In this document: in pieces, positions 54,086-63,857 of the stretch | How positions within the stretch are numbered: the first letter of the stretch is position 1 | Layout of the letters: every line of letters starts with the position of its first letter | DNA from: Nitrososphaeria archaeon | GTDB lineage: Archaea > Thermoproteota > Nitrososphaeria > Nitrososphaerales > JANXEG01 | Assembly (NCBI GenBank): GCA_029775915.1 | Contig: JARVKA010000005.1 | Coordinates: forward strand, 44,738-108,737 | DNA: 64,000 bases | Reading direction: 5' to 3' | Notes under the pieces: model-generated | Database searches by the model: none | Seen by the model: the letters and a program-made list of their open reading frames with translations, nothing else | Told to the model about the DNA's origin: nothing | Made by a program: the position numbers and the translations under genes

Positions 54086-55288
54086 TTGGATAACATTATT
54101 GGAATGAATACCTCCTTTCATAAACTCATATCAATTGATATTTTAATACCTCTTTTAGGATACTTTATACTCTCAACATTTATGCTCTCAATTGGAGTGC
54201 TTACCAAAGGTATTGGTATGGAGTTTCAACTTACACCTTCATCCATGGGCGCTCTTGTTTCTGGATTCTTAACAGGTCGCACATTAACGAGTCTATTAGC
54301 TGGAAATATTTCAGATAGAATTGGAGTGGAGAAAATGATAATAGTTACGGTGTTATTTTGTTCGATCATAATTATAATTAGTGGGTTTGTATGGGCGATA
54401 GAATTCCTTGTTATTACACTCATATTAATAGGTTTAGGGTTAGGGGCTTTTAACCCAACTCTTTACACCCTACTTGGAAAAAGAGAGTGTGTATCAAGAG
54501 GTTTGTTAATGGGATATGCTGTTAGCTTCTTCTCTTTAGGTGGCTTTATCGGCCCATCTATTGCTGGAGTAATCACAGCGAGGTATGGTTGGAGAATGTC
54601 CTTTCTCATTATTGGCATTATATCTTTATTCATAGGGATCATAATTGCACAACAAATGTTCCCGAGATTTGTAAAAAATTCAAATAAAATTGCGAAAGTT
54701 AAACGTGTAGAAACATACTGGAATGCTTTGAATAAAAATACGATTATAGTTGCCATAAGTACATTTTTATTTAACTTTGCATGGTGGACTATAATCTCTT
54801 GGACACCATCATTTCTAATCTCGAGTAGAGGACTTGAGCTTGCAGAATCCGGTTTAATTACAGGTTTATTCTTTATACCTAGGATGATTGGATCACCAAT
54901 TTTAGGTGCGATTTCAGATAAAGTGGGTAGAGTTATTATACTTTCATTTGCAGGATTTGCAAGTTTTGCAATAAGTTTTGCTTATTATACATGGGACTTA
55001 AGCTTAGAAAGCCTTTTGATTATGTCCTTAATTTATGGTTTTGCAACGAGCGGTATGTGGGCTCTTCAAATGGCATTAACTCAAGATTTAGTAGATTCAA
55101 AGTATATTGGCACAGCTACGGGTTTCGTTCAAAACACAGCGATGATTGGTGGTACATTGGCACCACTTACAACAGGGGTAACTGTGAGTATGGTTGGAAT
55201 CGCTCAAGCCATGATTTATTGTGCTAGCCTACCTCTTCTCGCATCTGGATTTCTTATTCTCTTTTGTAAAGAAAAAAGAAAGTTTTGA
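54086..55288 (+). CDS. MFS transporter
   Basis: A 400-residue major facilitator with 12 hydrophobic helices. The TM2-3 loop reads GNISDRIGVEKM and the repeat loop GAISDKVGRVIIL, both the family D-x-x-G-R-like motifs. Start TTG 54086, or ATG 54104. Substrate not predictable; it resembles organic-acid or generic anion MFS members. It converges on the tRNA gene. Confidence 0.85.
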   Translation: MDNIIGMNTSFHKLISIDILIPLLGYFILSTFMLSIGVLTKGIGMEFQLTPSSMGALVSGFLTGRTLTSLLAGNISDRIGVEKMIIVTVLFCSIIIIISGFVWAIEFLVITLILIGLGLGAFNPTLYTLLGKRECVSRGLLMGYAVSFFSLGGFIGPSIAGVITARYGWRMSFLIIGIISLFIGIIIAQQMFPRFVKNSNKIAKVKRVETYWNALNKNTIIVAISTFLFNFAWWTIISWTPSFLISSRGLELAESGLITGLFFIPRMIGSPILGAISDKVGRVIILSFAGFASFAISFAYYTWDLSLESLLIMSLIYGFATSGMWALQMALTQDLVDSKYIGTATGFVQNTAMIGGTLAPLTTGVTVSMVGIAQAMIYCASLPLLASGFLILFCKEKRKF

Positions 55289-55393
55289 GTATTTATAAAA
55301 TGTGCTTTTCTTCAAGCTAATCGTTTATAAAATTTTAAATTTCAACGTTAATTGTAGCTTAATCGATGTGGATAATTTATAAACTTTATTATA

Positions 55394-55481
55394 CGGGCCC
55401 GCGGGGATTCGAACCCCGGACTTCTGGCTCCGGAGGCGTGCGCAATTATCAGCGCCCTCATCCATACTAGGCCACGGGCCC
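55394..55481 (-). tRNA. tRNA-Arg (CCG) with a 12-base intron
   Basis: The minus strand folds as a full tRNA of 76 bases after removing 12. The acceptor is GGGCCCG with CGGGCCC and discriminator G. The D stem is GCCT/GGGC. The anticodon arm is CTG-GC, loop CTCCGGA, GCCAG, giving anticodon CCG (Arg CGG). The variable region is AAGTC and the T arm CGGGG-TTCGAAT-CCCCG. CCA is not encoded. The 5' flank has a TATA-like CTTAAATAC about 30 bases before the gene. It lies 50 bases after leuS and converges on the MFS gene. Confidence 0.92.
55438..55449 (-). other. 12-base tRNA intron at position 29/30 with a bulge-helix-bulge fold
   Basis: Intron ATAATTGCGCAC is in the 5' strand of the anticodon stem, between positions 29 and 30. 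Exon GAGG-GCGC pairs with intron GCGC and exon CCTC: helix GAGG/CCTC, 3-base bulge AC|G, 4-bp helix GCGC/GCGC, then bulge TG|A and a 5-base loop TAATT. That is the splicing endonuclease recognition shape. Confidence 0.85.
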
Positions 55482-55507
55482 CAAAATAATGATTATTATT
55501 GCCTAAT

Positions 55508-55516
55508 GTATTTAAG
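55508..55516 (-). promoter_or_regulatory. TATA-like box for tRNA-Arg
   Basis: CTTAAATAC on the minus strand, about 27-35 bases before the tRNA 5' end at 55481. Confidence 0.4.
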
Positions 55517-55531
55517 ATTCCCATTCCATAA

Positions 55532-58444
55532 TTATTCAATATAAATAGCTGGTCGATAAGGTTGTGCTAAATGCGCTCTATTTTTAGGGTCATATTTATT
55601 TACATCATCTTCATTAAAGACTTTAATACTTGCGCTAAATTCTTTTGCAAGGAAATCAATTTTAGATTCTAAAATCTTTAATTCATTAATAACTCCAACT
55701 TGAAGTATAATATCTCTTTTCTCATTGGGCATTGTTGCAATATTATCTATCAACTTTTGAATAAACCTCGATAGCTCTTTCGCTCTCTTTTTCATTTCAA
55801 CATCTTGAAGAAGTGTATTCATTAAACTCTCCATCTTTAAAGATTCTTTTTTCACAATCTCTAAAGCCTTTAAGTAAGCTTTCCATTTCCATTCACTTGC
55901 TGTGTAAAAGATAATTTGCTTTGGTTTTATCTTTGTTATTTTTAAAATATTCAATGTATCCTCTATTAAGTTCATTACAAAACCTTCTTCCTCCTCAGCT
56001 TGAAGATCAAGTTTACCTTCTTCAGGCTTAGGCCACCTCGCTTGACATACAAACCCTTTCTCACCCAAAATCTCCCATATTTCTTCACATATGAATGGTG
56101 CGAATGGTGCTAACATTCTCACTCTCACGTTTAAAACTTTACGCAAGATCCAATTCGTAATTGCTTTTCTTATTGGTGATGAATCGGTAGATGTGGAGCG
56201 CAAATACCATCTTAAATCTTGATCGATGAGGTAAATGATACAATGTAAAGCTTCTCTAACTTTTAACTTATCCATAGCTTCAGTAACATTCACAATGTGT
56301 CGATAAAGCTTACTTAAAATCCATCTATCCTCAACTCTTAATAAACTCTCATTTACTTCTTTTACTGGATATTGAGAAAGTTCAATAGCTAACTCATATA
56401 ATCTTTGCAAACGTTCTCTAAAGGTTTTAACGAGTTCAAAACTAAAATCTGCATCCGCTAAAAGTTCAGCAGTCCCAATAATTGCAAGTCTTAAAGGATC
56501 TGTGCCATACTCTCTCACAGCATCACGAAGAGGTACAATATTTCCAAAAGATTTTGACATTTTCTTACCCTCCATTAATACACTACCATTCACCACAATT
56601 TGGCGAGGCCAATATTCTTTAGGAAAGATTGCAACATGATTGAATATGAAGAAGGTTAAATGATTTGGTACCAAATCCCGACCTGAGTGTCTACTATCCA
56701 ATGGGTAAAAGTAAGTGAATTCTTTTCTCATAGCTTCTAATAAAGATGAATCGAGACTTATTTGATGAATTCCCTTTTTATCACCTAAAAATATGTAATC
56801 AAAAACTTCATCAGTTAGTTGATCTGCTGTAATCTTATTTTGATTAATATACTTAGCTAAAATATAATATGCCATATAAATTACAGAATCGGATAAGCTC
56901 TCAATTACCCAATCTTTATCCCAAGGGAGTTTAGTACCAAGTCCAGATTTTCTTGCACAAGCTTTTTTCTTTAACCAATTTATTGTGTATTCAAACTCCG
57001 ATCGAATTTCATCAGGTAAGAGGCTCATTTGATTTAAACATTCATGAGCAAGCTTTTTCCACTCGAGATTATCATAATTCAAAAACCATTGATTTTCAAA
57101 GATTTTAACCACACATTCAGCACCACATCTGCATATAACTGGTTGATTCATAATTTCATACATTGTATCGGCTTTATTCATTTTAATCAGATCTTCTTTT
57201 ACTCTTTCCCTTGCTTCAGATACTGTTAAACCAGCATAATTCATAGTATTATCCAGCATTCTACCTAAATGGAATTCGTGAGCATAAAGCTCTTGAGTCA
57301 CTTTTTCAAGCTTTGGATCTTTTTGATTCTTTATACCCTCTCTCTTTATAATCTCACAAGCTGGTATACCTTCAAAATCTTTTGATTGAATTATTACGAT
57401 AGGCTTTAAATCCTCTAAAGATTTTAATGAAATATTAAAGCGTGACAATGTCTCGTAATCGGTTTTTAAATCTTCAAGAGCTTGGTAATCGTAAGGTGCA
57501 TGAGCTGGTACAGACATAACAATACCAGTACCATTCTTTGGATTTACAAATGAAGCTGGTAAGATTGGAATTTTAGATCCAGTTATGGGATTTGTAACAT
57601 TTTTACCGATTAACTCAGCACCTTTCAATAACCTTCGCTCCTCTACTTTGCGATTTAAGTAACGAAGCTTTTCTGAAGCTTCTTTACTCACAATCCATAC
57701 TTCATTATCAATTAATGCTTCAACATAATCAGCATCAGGATTTATCCATATATTGGTTACACCAAATATAGTTTCAGGCCTAAGGGTAGCGGTTGGTATT
57801 ATGTAATAATCTCCAAGAAATTTTAATATAGTATATTCACCAATCTCTGGCTCAACATCACCCATAGTATCATGCTGACCGACTGGATTATTATCTTTGG
57901 GACACCATCCCACTGGATGGCTACCTTGCGCTATGAAACCTTTCTCTCTCAATTTTTTGAATTGCCATTCTATAAATCGATTATATTGAGGATCGATTGT
58001 AGTAAATTCTCTTCTCCAATCGATAGAATAACCCATTTCTTTCATACCCTCTTTAATCTCTTGATGAAAGTATTGTGCAATTTTTAAAGGATCATTAAAT
58101 TCTTTAATAATCTCTTTAGGAACTTTGTAAATATTAATGAAAGTATCCAAAAGCTCTTTATCATTAGATGCAAGCCTTTTTGCCATTGCCAATATAGGTG
58201 TACCAGTGTAATGAAAAGCCATAGGTAAAAGAACATTGTAGCCAAGCATTCTTTTATATCGAGCATGGATATCAGCCAATGTGTATGTTCTCCCATGGCC
58301 AATATGTTGAGGGGAGTTAGGGTATGGATAAGCCACAGTTATGAAATACTTAGGTTTATTTGGATCTGGATCTGCCTCGTAAACTCTCGCTCTCTCCCAT
58401 CTCTCTCTCCATTTATCACTTAAGGCCTTCCAATCGATACTCAA
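55532..58444 (-). CDS. leuS: Leucyl-tRNA synthetase, archaeal type
   Basis: A 970-residue class I synthetase. HIGH is PQHIGHGRTYTLAD and KMSKS is EGKKMSKSFGN. The CP1 editing domain with the TATLRPETIFGVTN block, and the archaeal C-terminal extension after the anticodon domain, fit the archaeal/eukaryotic LeuRS class. It follows alaS by 17 bases on the same strand, so both form one transcript that precedes tRNA-Arg. Confidence 0.94.
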   Translation of the reverse strand: MSIDWKALSDKWRERWERARVYEADPDPNKPKYFITVAYPYPNSPQHIGHGRTYTLADIHARYKRMLGYNVLLPMAFHYTGTPILAMAKRLASNDKELLDTFINIYKVPKEIIKEFNDPLKIAQYFHQEIKEGMKEMGYSIDWRREFTTIDPQYNRFIEWQFKKLREKGFIAQGSHPVGWCPKDNNPVGQHDTMGDVEPEIGEYTILKFLGDYYIIPTATLRPETIFGVTNIWINPDADYVEALIDNEVWIVSKEASEKLRYLNRKVEERRLLKGAELIGKNVTNPITGSKIPILPASFVNPKNGTGIVMSVPAHAPYDYQALEDLKTDYETLSRFNISLKSLEDLKPIVIIQSKDFEGIPACEIIKREGIKNQKDPKLEKVTQELYAHEFHLGRMLDNTMNYAGLTVSEARERVKEDLIKMNKADTMYEIMNQPVICRCGAECVVKIFENQWFLNYDNLEWKKLAHECLNQMSLLPDEIRSEFEYTINWLKKKACARKSGLGTKLPWDKDWVIESLSDSVIYMAYYILAKYINQNKITADQLTDEVFDYIFLGDKKGIHQISLDSSLLEAMRKEFTYFYPLDSRHSGRDLVPNHLTFFIFNHVAIFPKEYWPRQIVVNGSVLMEGKKMSKSFGNIVPLRDAVREYGTDPLRLAIIGTAELLADADFSFELVKTFRERLQRLYELAIELSQYPVKEVNESLLRVEDRWILSKLYRHIVNVTEAMDKLKVREALHCIIYLIDQDLRWYLRSTSTDSSPIRKAITNWILRKVLNVRVRMLAPFAPFICEEIWEILGEKGFVCQARWPKPEEGKLDLQAEEEEGFVMNLIEDTLNILKITKIKPKQIIFYTASEWKWKAYLKALEIVKKESLKMESLMNTLLQDVEMKKRAKELSRFIQKLIDNIATMPNEKRDIILQVGVINELKILESKIDFLAKEFSASIKVFNEDDVNKYDPKNRAHLAQPYRPAIYIE

Positions 58445-58461
58445 ATCATCTCACCAAAATT

Positions 58462-61188
58462 TTAACTTAACATCCCCTTAATAATTAATGGTATCATTTT
58501 AATCGCATCCTCAACTTTATCTTTAAAGATACCCCCGCCTTGAGCGAATTTTTCATTACCACCACCAGATCCACCAATTACTTTTGCAACTTCCTTAACT
58601 AAATAATTAGCCATAATACCTTTCCTTTGAACTTCATTACCACAAAAGATTAAAACTCTTACTGTGTTATCCATAGGGATGAAGGAGCAATAAATAAGAT
58701 TTGGCTCTAAAGTTATCGCTTTCTCACCAATTAATATATGGGATTCTTCATCAAAAACTCCATTTAATGAGATGTATAACTTTAATCCATCAACTTTTAT
58801 AGATTCATTTAACACTTGTTGAGTTAAGTTTGGAGAGATTTTATTTAACAAAATCTTCCACTTCCTCCTTAAATCCTCATATTGAGATTTTAATTTATCA
58901 ATAGCTTCTAAAACTTTATCTTGATCAGTTTTTAATGCTTTAGAGATATTTAAAATAAGATTATCACAATTTTGAGAGGACTTTACAGCAAGTTCTCCAG
59001 CTACGAATTCAATCCTTTCAACACCATCTTGGATCCGCTCACTCTTTAAAATCTTAATAAAGCCAACATCTCCAGTTCTAAAACAATGAGTACCGCCGCA
59101 TGCTTCAATATCAAAATCTCCAATCTTAACTATTCTTACCTCTCTACTTGGTACTACGCCCCCTTGGTATATGCGAAAACCATACTTTTGCTCGGCTACA
59201 CCACGAGGTAAAATCTCAATCTCTATCGGAATATTCTTTCTTACAATCTCATTAGCCAAGCTTTCAATCTTTTCTATCTCATCCCTTGATAAGTGGCTGT
59301 AATGTGTGATATCCAATCTACTTCGATCTACATCCTTATATGCGGAGTGTTGCCATACCCAAGAGCCTAAAATACGCCTTGCTGCGCCATTCACTATATG
59401 AGTAGCAGTATGATGCCTCTTTAAAATTTCCCTTCTATGAATATCAACTTTACAATTAACCAATTGCCCTTCAAATAATTTGCAATCCTTCACCTCATGA
59501 ACCACTACTGTACCATACTTTTTTACACTCAATACTTCACAATTATTTATAAAACCAGTATCGTGCTCTTGCCCACCTGCAGTTGCATAAAAAGCGGTTT
59601 GATCCAAAACTACGAAGCGATTTTGAAAGATTCTTAAAACTTTAGCTTGAAATTCAAATAGATTTGGATCTTTGTAAAAGAGCAGTATAGTAGGAGGTAA
59701 ATCCTCTATATCGAACTTCAATTCCTCCACAATTGGCTTAATAAAGAGATGGCGTTCAGTTACCTTAGTATAAAAATCGGGCGGGATTGTAACTTGCAAT
59801 CCACTCTCTTTTAATAACTCAGGGGTTATACCCTCTGAATCGTAAAGTTTGATTAAATCTTCTTCACTTAAAGTCTTCTTACTCTTCATTATATTAAGCA
59901 AAACTTTTCTCATTCTCTCTTTAGCATTTTTATACCTCTTCTCCTCAACTTCTAAGATTTGAGAAACTTCACTTCGATGCTCTTCTAACTCTGGATAAAT
60001 CTCCTTTAAGTAATCAATATGCCAATTTGCAACCTCTTCCAACTTTAAATCCCATCCAAATTTATCGATAAAGCTTAATGCCCTTCTCAAAATCACTCTT
60101 AAATTATATCCACCACCCACATTACTGGGTAAGAGCCCATCTGTAATAGCGAATACAAGGCTACGTGTATGATCAGCAATAGCATAAAGAGCTTCAAGGG
60201 GTGAGGTTTTTTTCTCTAACTCTGGTAAGCTAACCCCGAGTTGTTGCGCTATATTAAGTTTTGCAGCACGAATATCAGAAAATTCACTTAAATTAAGATT
60301 ACCTGCAAATTTTGCGTATCTCAAGTAAAATTCTTTATCATACTCAACACCACATTTATCTATCATCTTTTGTATAACTGGACCAAAAGCAGCATCGTAA
60401 CTGGTAGGCGTTCCTTGTGTTATCCAAGCGAATCTCTCCAAACCAGCGCCCATATCGATAACTTTTTCCTTCATCTCTCGATAATCTTGAGGTGTGCCTT
60501 CATAAGCGGTAAATACTGCATTCCCTAACTCTAAACCTCTTACAAAATACTCAAGGCTGTAGCCAAAAGCTCCATAACCTAACCATACATCCTCAAGAAA
60601 ACTAATCTCTTCAGGAGGTATGCCAAATGAATTTGTTAAAAGTTCATAATCAAGTTCTATACAACGATCCTTCCAATAACCTTGCTCATTGCTAATACTA
60701 TGCTGACCAACCATACAAAAAGATGTGAAGTGCTTACCACTAATACCCACATTGGGTATATCATTAAAGCGCAAGCACATTTGTGGTATAATTAATGGAT
60801 TGTAAGGAAATTCAAAAACAATCTTTCCACCCTCAACCCTTTGAAAAGCGACTATGGAAGCTACTGTAAAGTAAAGATCTGGCCTCCATCTACATACTAC
60901 TGGATACCTTTTTACACTCGTGTGCCCATTTTTAACGAAGAAATCTTCAATTTGCTTCCATGCTTCTATATAGCTAAATCTTTTCTTAGTTGGAGGGTTA
61001 TTTAGGAAGGTGTAGGGTTGGCAAGGTTGATCTGGACAAGTATTTTGATTTGGGTTAAGAGTCCAATAGTATTTGCCACAATTGGGACATTTTCTTCTCA
61101 TAAATCCCTCTTTGATAAATAACTCTACTTGATAATACTTCTCGGGCTCTGATGAAAATTTTAAGCGCAATTTATTCTTCTCACTCAT
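58462..61188 (-). CDS. alaS: Alanyl-tRNA synthetase, archaeal type
   Basis: A 908-residue class II synthetase with the archaeal zinc-like N-terminus (CPNCGKYYWTLNPNQNTCPD in short: CPNC and CPDQPC). It has VVCRWRPDLYFTVAS, GLERFAWI, editing site HHTATHIVNGAAR and CGGTHC, and the DHHA1 C-terminal domain with GGSGGGNEKFAQGGG. A minus-strand TTATAAATA at about 61203-61213 is the likely promoter, giving a nearly leaderless start. Confidence 0.94.
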   Translation of the reverse strand: MSEKNKLRLKFSSEPEKYYQVELFIKEGFMRRKCPNCGKYYWTLNPNQNTCPDQPCQPYTFLNNPPTKKRFSYIEAWKQIEDFFVKNGHTSVKRYPVVCRWRPDLYFTVASIVAFQRVEGGKIVFEFPYNPLIIPQMCLRFNDIPNVGISGKHFTSFCMVGQHSISNEQGYWKDRCIELDYELLTNSFGIPPEEISFLEDVWLGYGAFGYSLEYFVRGLELGNAVFTAYEGTPQDYREMKEKVIDMGAGLERFAWITQGTPTSYDAAFGPVIQKMIDKCGVEYDKEFYLRYAKFAGNLNLSEFSDIRAAKLNIAQQLGVSLPELEKKTSPLEALYAIADHTRSLVFAITDGLLPSNVGGGYNLRVILRRALSFIDKFGWDLKLEEVANWHIDYLKEIYPELEEHRSEVSQILEVEEKRYKNAKERMRKVLLNIMKSKKTLSEEDLIKLYDSEGITPELLKESGLQVTIPPDFYTKVTERHLFIKPIVEELKFDIEDLPPTILLFYKDPNLFEFQAKVLRIFQNRFVVLDQTAFYATAGGQEHDTGFINNCEVLSVKKYGTVVVHEVKDCKLFEGQLVNCKVDIHRREILKRHHTATHIVNGAARRILGSWVWQHSAYKDVDRSRLDITHYSHLSRDEIEKIESLANEIVRKNIPIEIEILPRGVAEQKYGFRIYQGGVVPSREVRIVKIGDFDIEACGGTHCFRTGDVGFIKILKSERIQDGVERIEFVAGELAVKSSQNCDNLILNISKALKTDQDKVLEAIDKLKSQYEDLRRKWKILLNKISPNLTQQVLNESIKVDGLKLYISLNGVFDEESHILIGEKAITLEPNLIYCSFIPMDNTVRVLIFCGNEVQRKGIMANYLVKEVAKVIGGSGGGNEKFAQGGGIFKDKVEDAIKMIPLIIKGMLS

Positions 61189-61462
61189 TGTACACGCCTT
61201 TTTATTTATAATTAGTAATTGAAAAGGGTTTTGTTAAATCTTTCGAAATTGTTAATAATATTTTCGTTTTATTAATTGAAGATGTAAAATGAATTAAATA
61301 AAAAGTCGGATTAATCAAAATCACTATTGAAATAAAAACTTTATAATGAAGTTTTAAAGCGAATAAACCTATAACTTCAATAATGAAGCAAATATTAACG
61401 TAACTTTGCATAGCATGTATAAGTTATATATAGCAGTTTTGTATAGAGGTATTAGAGTTGCT

Positions 61463-61753
61463 TTGAAAATTCGTGAATTAAGGGATGGTATGAGAAGAGT
61501 GGATGTTGAAGGTGAGATTTCAGAAATCTCAGAGCCAAGAATTGTAAATTTAAGGGCTGGTGGTCAAGCGAGGGTTGCTGACGCTATGCTTCAAGATGAC
61601 ACTGGCTCAATTAAGCTTAGCTTATGGGATGAGCAAATAGATAAAGTTAGTGTTGGTTCACGTGTTAGAATTGAGAATGGTTATATAAATAGCTTCAGAG
61701 GAGAAGTTCGATTGAACGTAGGTAAATATGGTAAGCTTCATGTTTTAAGTTAG
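61463..61753 (+). CDS. OB-fold single-stranded-DNA-binding protein
   Basis: About 96 residues from TTG 61463: LKIRELRDGMRRVDVEGEISEISEPR, then VADAMLQDDTGSIKLSLWDEQI and GYINSFRGEVRLNVGKYGKLH. This is the OB fold of archaeal SSB/SOSS-B-like proteins (read in short blocks such as LQDDTGSIKLSLW). The open frame reaches 61406, but a TATA-like TTATATATA at about 61422-61430 predicts transcription starting near 61453. TTG 61463 therefore fits. It lies alone between alaS and the cysteine synthase family gene. Confidence 0.8.
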   Translation: MKIRELRDGMRRVDVEGEISEISEPRIVNLRAGGQARVADAMLQDDTGSIKLSLWDEQIDKVSVGSRVRIENGYINSFRGEVRLNVGKYGKLHVLS

Positions 61754-61820
61754 TATAAATTAATTTTCCCCTTGCTAGAATTTATATAATCCAGATAAAA
61801 TGGGTTATGTAGGTGAGATT

Positions 61821-62789
61821 ATGTTAAGAGTTGTTGATAGTATACTCGAGTTAATAGGTAAAACTCCGATGTTAAGGCTGAATAGATTAGCTAAAAGTGA
61901 AGGAATTCAAGCTAATGTATTATTAAAGTTAGAGAATTTGAATCCAAGTGGGAGTTATAAAGATAGATTCATTCGTATGGTTGAAAATGCTGAAAAAGAA
62001 GGGAGGTTAAAGCCTGGATATACCATAGTTGAATCTAGCTCGGGTAATACAGCTATAGCTTTAGCAATGATCGGTGCTGTAAAAGGGTATAAGGTGAAAA
62101 TCTTTTATCCAAAAGATGTTTGGCAAATGGAGAAGAAGAAAATTCTCGAGCGGTTTGGTGCAGAAATTATCCCAGTACCTTTAGAAGAGACTGAAATAGC
62201 TAAAAAGTATGGGGTTCATGGAGCGAGAGTTGAGATTCCTGGTAGAATTAAGTGTAAAGAATTGGAAGAGAGCCAGCCAAATGTTTGGTGGGCTCGTCAA
62301 TTTAGCAATCCCGACAATGTAGCTGCTCATAGAGAGATGGGGTATGAGATATTGGAGCAAACGAATGGCAAGGTAGATGTATTTATAGCATCTATAGGGA
62401 CCGGTGGTAACTTCTTAGGTGTTGCTCAAGTATTGAAGGATAAAATTCCTAATGTTAAATGTATAGCGGTTGAGCCTTCTCAATGGCCTGGATGGATCGA
62501 CCCATTATCTAAAGAGGCTAAATTTATACCCGGAATTACTGGAGGAATAATTGAAGAGATTAGAAAGAGCGGTTTGGTTGATGAGATCGTTTATGTAAGT
62601 AATGATGAGGCTAAGGATATGGCATACAAACTCTCTAGAATGGAAGGGGTATTTTGCGGTATGTCTACAGGGGCTAATGTACATGTGGCTATTAATGAGG
62701 CAAAAAAGCTTAAAGCTGATCAAAATGTCGTTACATGCGCTGTTGATCGAGGGGATAGATACTTAACGGATGAACGCTTCATAACTTAA
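61821..62789 (+). CDS. Cysteine synthase / cystathionine beta-synthase family enzyme
   Basis: About 322 residues of the fold-type II PLP family. The PLP lysine is in NPSGSYKDRF, the phosphate loop region is SSSGNTAIALAMIGA and GTGGNFLGV, and the ending CAVDRGDRYLTDERF is a cysteine synthase mark. ATG 61821 is preferred, following AGGTGAG and a TATA-like TTTATATAA at about 61781-61789; ATG 61800 is also in frame. It may use O-acetylserine, O-phosphoserine or homocysteine; the substrate cannot be decided here. Confidence 0.88.
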   Translation: MLRVVDSILELIGKTPMLRLNRLAKSEGIQANVLLKLENLNPSGSYKDRFIRMVENAEKEGRLKPGYTIVESSSGNTAIALAMIGAVKGYKVKIFYPKDVWQMEKKKILERFGAEIIPVPLEETEIAKKYGVHGARVEIPGRIKCKELEESQPNVWWARQFSNPDNVAAHREMGYEILEQTNGKVDVFIASIGTGGNFLGVAQVLKDKIPNVKCIAVEPSQWPGWIDPLSKEAKFIPGITGGIIEEIRKSGLVDEIVYVSNDEAKDMAYKLSRMEGVFCGMSTGANVHVAINEAKKLKADQNVVTCAVDRGDRYLTDERFIT

Positions 62790-62824
62790 ACAATAAATTT
62801 AAGATGATTTAAAAATGTGAAAAA

Positions 62825-63679
62825 TTAAGTTAATAGCTTCGTTATCGCCATAAAAGTACCGATGAATAGTATCATTAATCCGAATGTAAATTGCATTATT
62901 TTACTTTTCAATCTCTTAGCCACTCGAGTACCGATTTGAGCGCCTGTAACCACACCTATTATCAAAGGTATTGCATATTCTAAAGAAATATTACCGAGTA
63001 AAATGTGCGCCCAAGCTCCTGAAAGACTGGTAAAGATTATACTAAATACCGAGGTAGCTGTAGCTAAATGTATAGGCATACCCATTACAATCACATAAAG
63101 CGGCACTATCATTACTCCTCCACCAACTCCAAGGAATGCAGAAGCAAATCCACACAAGGAGAGTAGCAAAAAGCCCAAAATTGGATTTTTTATATAATAA
63201 TCAAATGTTATACCTGAAGCATCTATCAATTTACGATGCCAACCCTTTTGTAAATTATTCGACTTTGATAAGAGTGAGTTATCATAAACCCTCCCTTTTT
63301 GCTTAAAAAAGAAAACAGTTCCCGAAATCATTCTCAAACCTACTAAAGCTAAAGCGATGCCAAAGATGCTGCTTAATACTTTCGACTCAAAAAATTTGGT
63401 AGTGTATGCTCCTAAATGCGCTGTTGGGATTGTTGAAATCGCTGTAATAATACCGAGCTTCCAATCGATTCTTTTTTGCTTAAAATAGCCAATCGTCGCT
63501 GAAAGAGCTGAAAAGAGCACAGTTGTTATACTTGTCCCTATAGCGATGTGAGCTTTTAAATCATAAACGAGAACGAGTAATGGTACTATAATAAAGCCGC
63601 CCCCTACACCCATACTACTTGATAAAATACCAATAAGTGTGGCTAAGATTATTAGAATTAGCATTGGTACAATCTCCAT
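62825..63679 (-). CDS. TauE/SafE-family (TSUP) membrane protein
   Basis: A 284-residue membrane protein with about eight helices and the two TSUP repeats: GILSSSMGVGGGFIIVPLLV near the N-terminus and FASAFLGVGGGVMIVPLYV in the second half. The family moves sulfur-containing organic anions such as sulfite or sulfoacetate. It converges with the cysteine synthase family gene, which could suggest sulfur handling (inference). Confidence 0.85.
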   Translation of the reverse strand: MEIVPMLILIILATLIGILSSSMGVGGGFIIVPLLVLVYDLKAHIAIGTSITTVLFSALSATIGYFKQKRIDWKLGIITAISTIPTAHLGAYTTKFFESKVLSSIFGIALALVGLRMISGTVFFFKQKGRVYDNSLLSKSNNLQKGWHRKLIDASGITFDYYIKNPILGFLLLSLCGFASAFLGVGGGVMIVPLYVIVMGMPIHLATATSVFSIIFTSLSGAWAHILLGNISLEYAIPLIIGVVTGAQIGTRVAKRLKSKIMQFTFGLMILFIGTFMAITKLLT

Positions 63680-63857
63680 AACTCATCACAAACCCTTATC
63701 AAAAAAGGGGTTAATTATCTTTTTGAATATTTGCTTTATGTGATTGTAGATTTATCTCAACCCATAATAAGGCTTTTAACTATTAGATATGTTAAAATTA
63801 CTAAAAATTAATTTTAAATCGATAAAATTAAAAAAGCCCTCAGAAAAATACTTTAAT

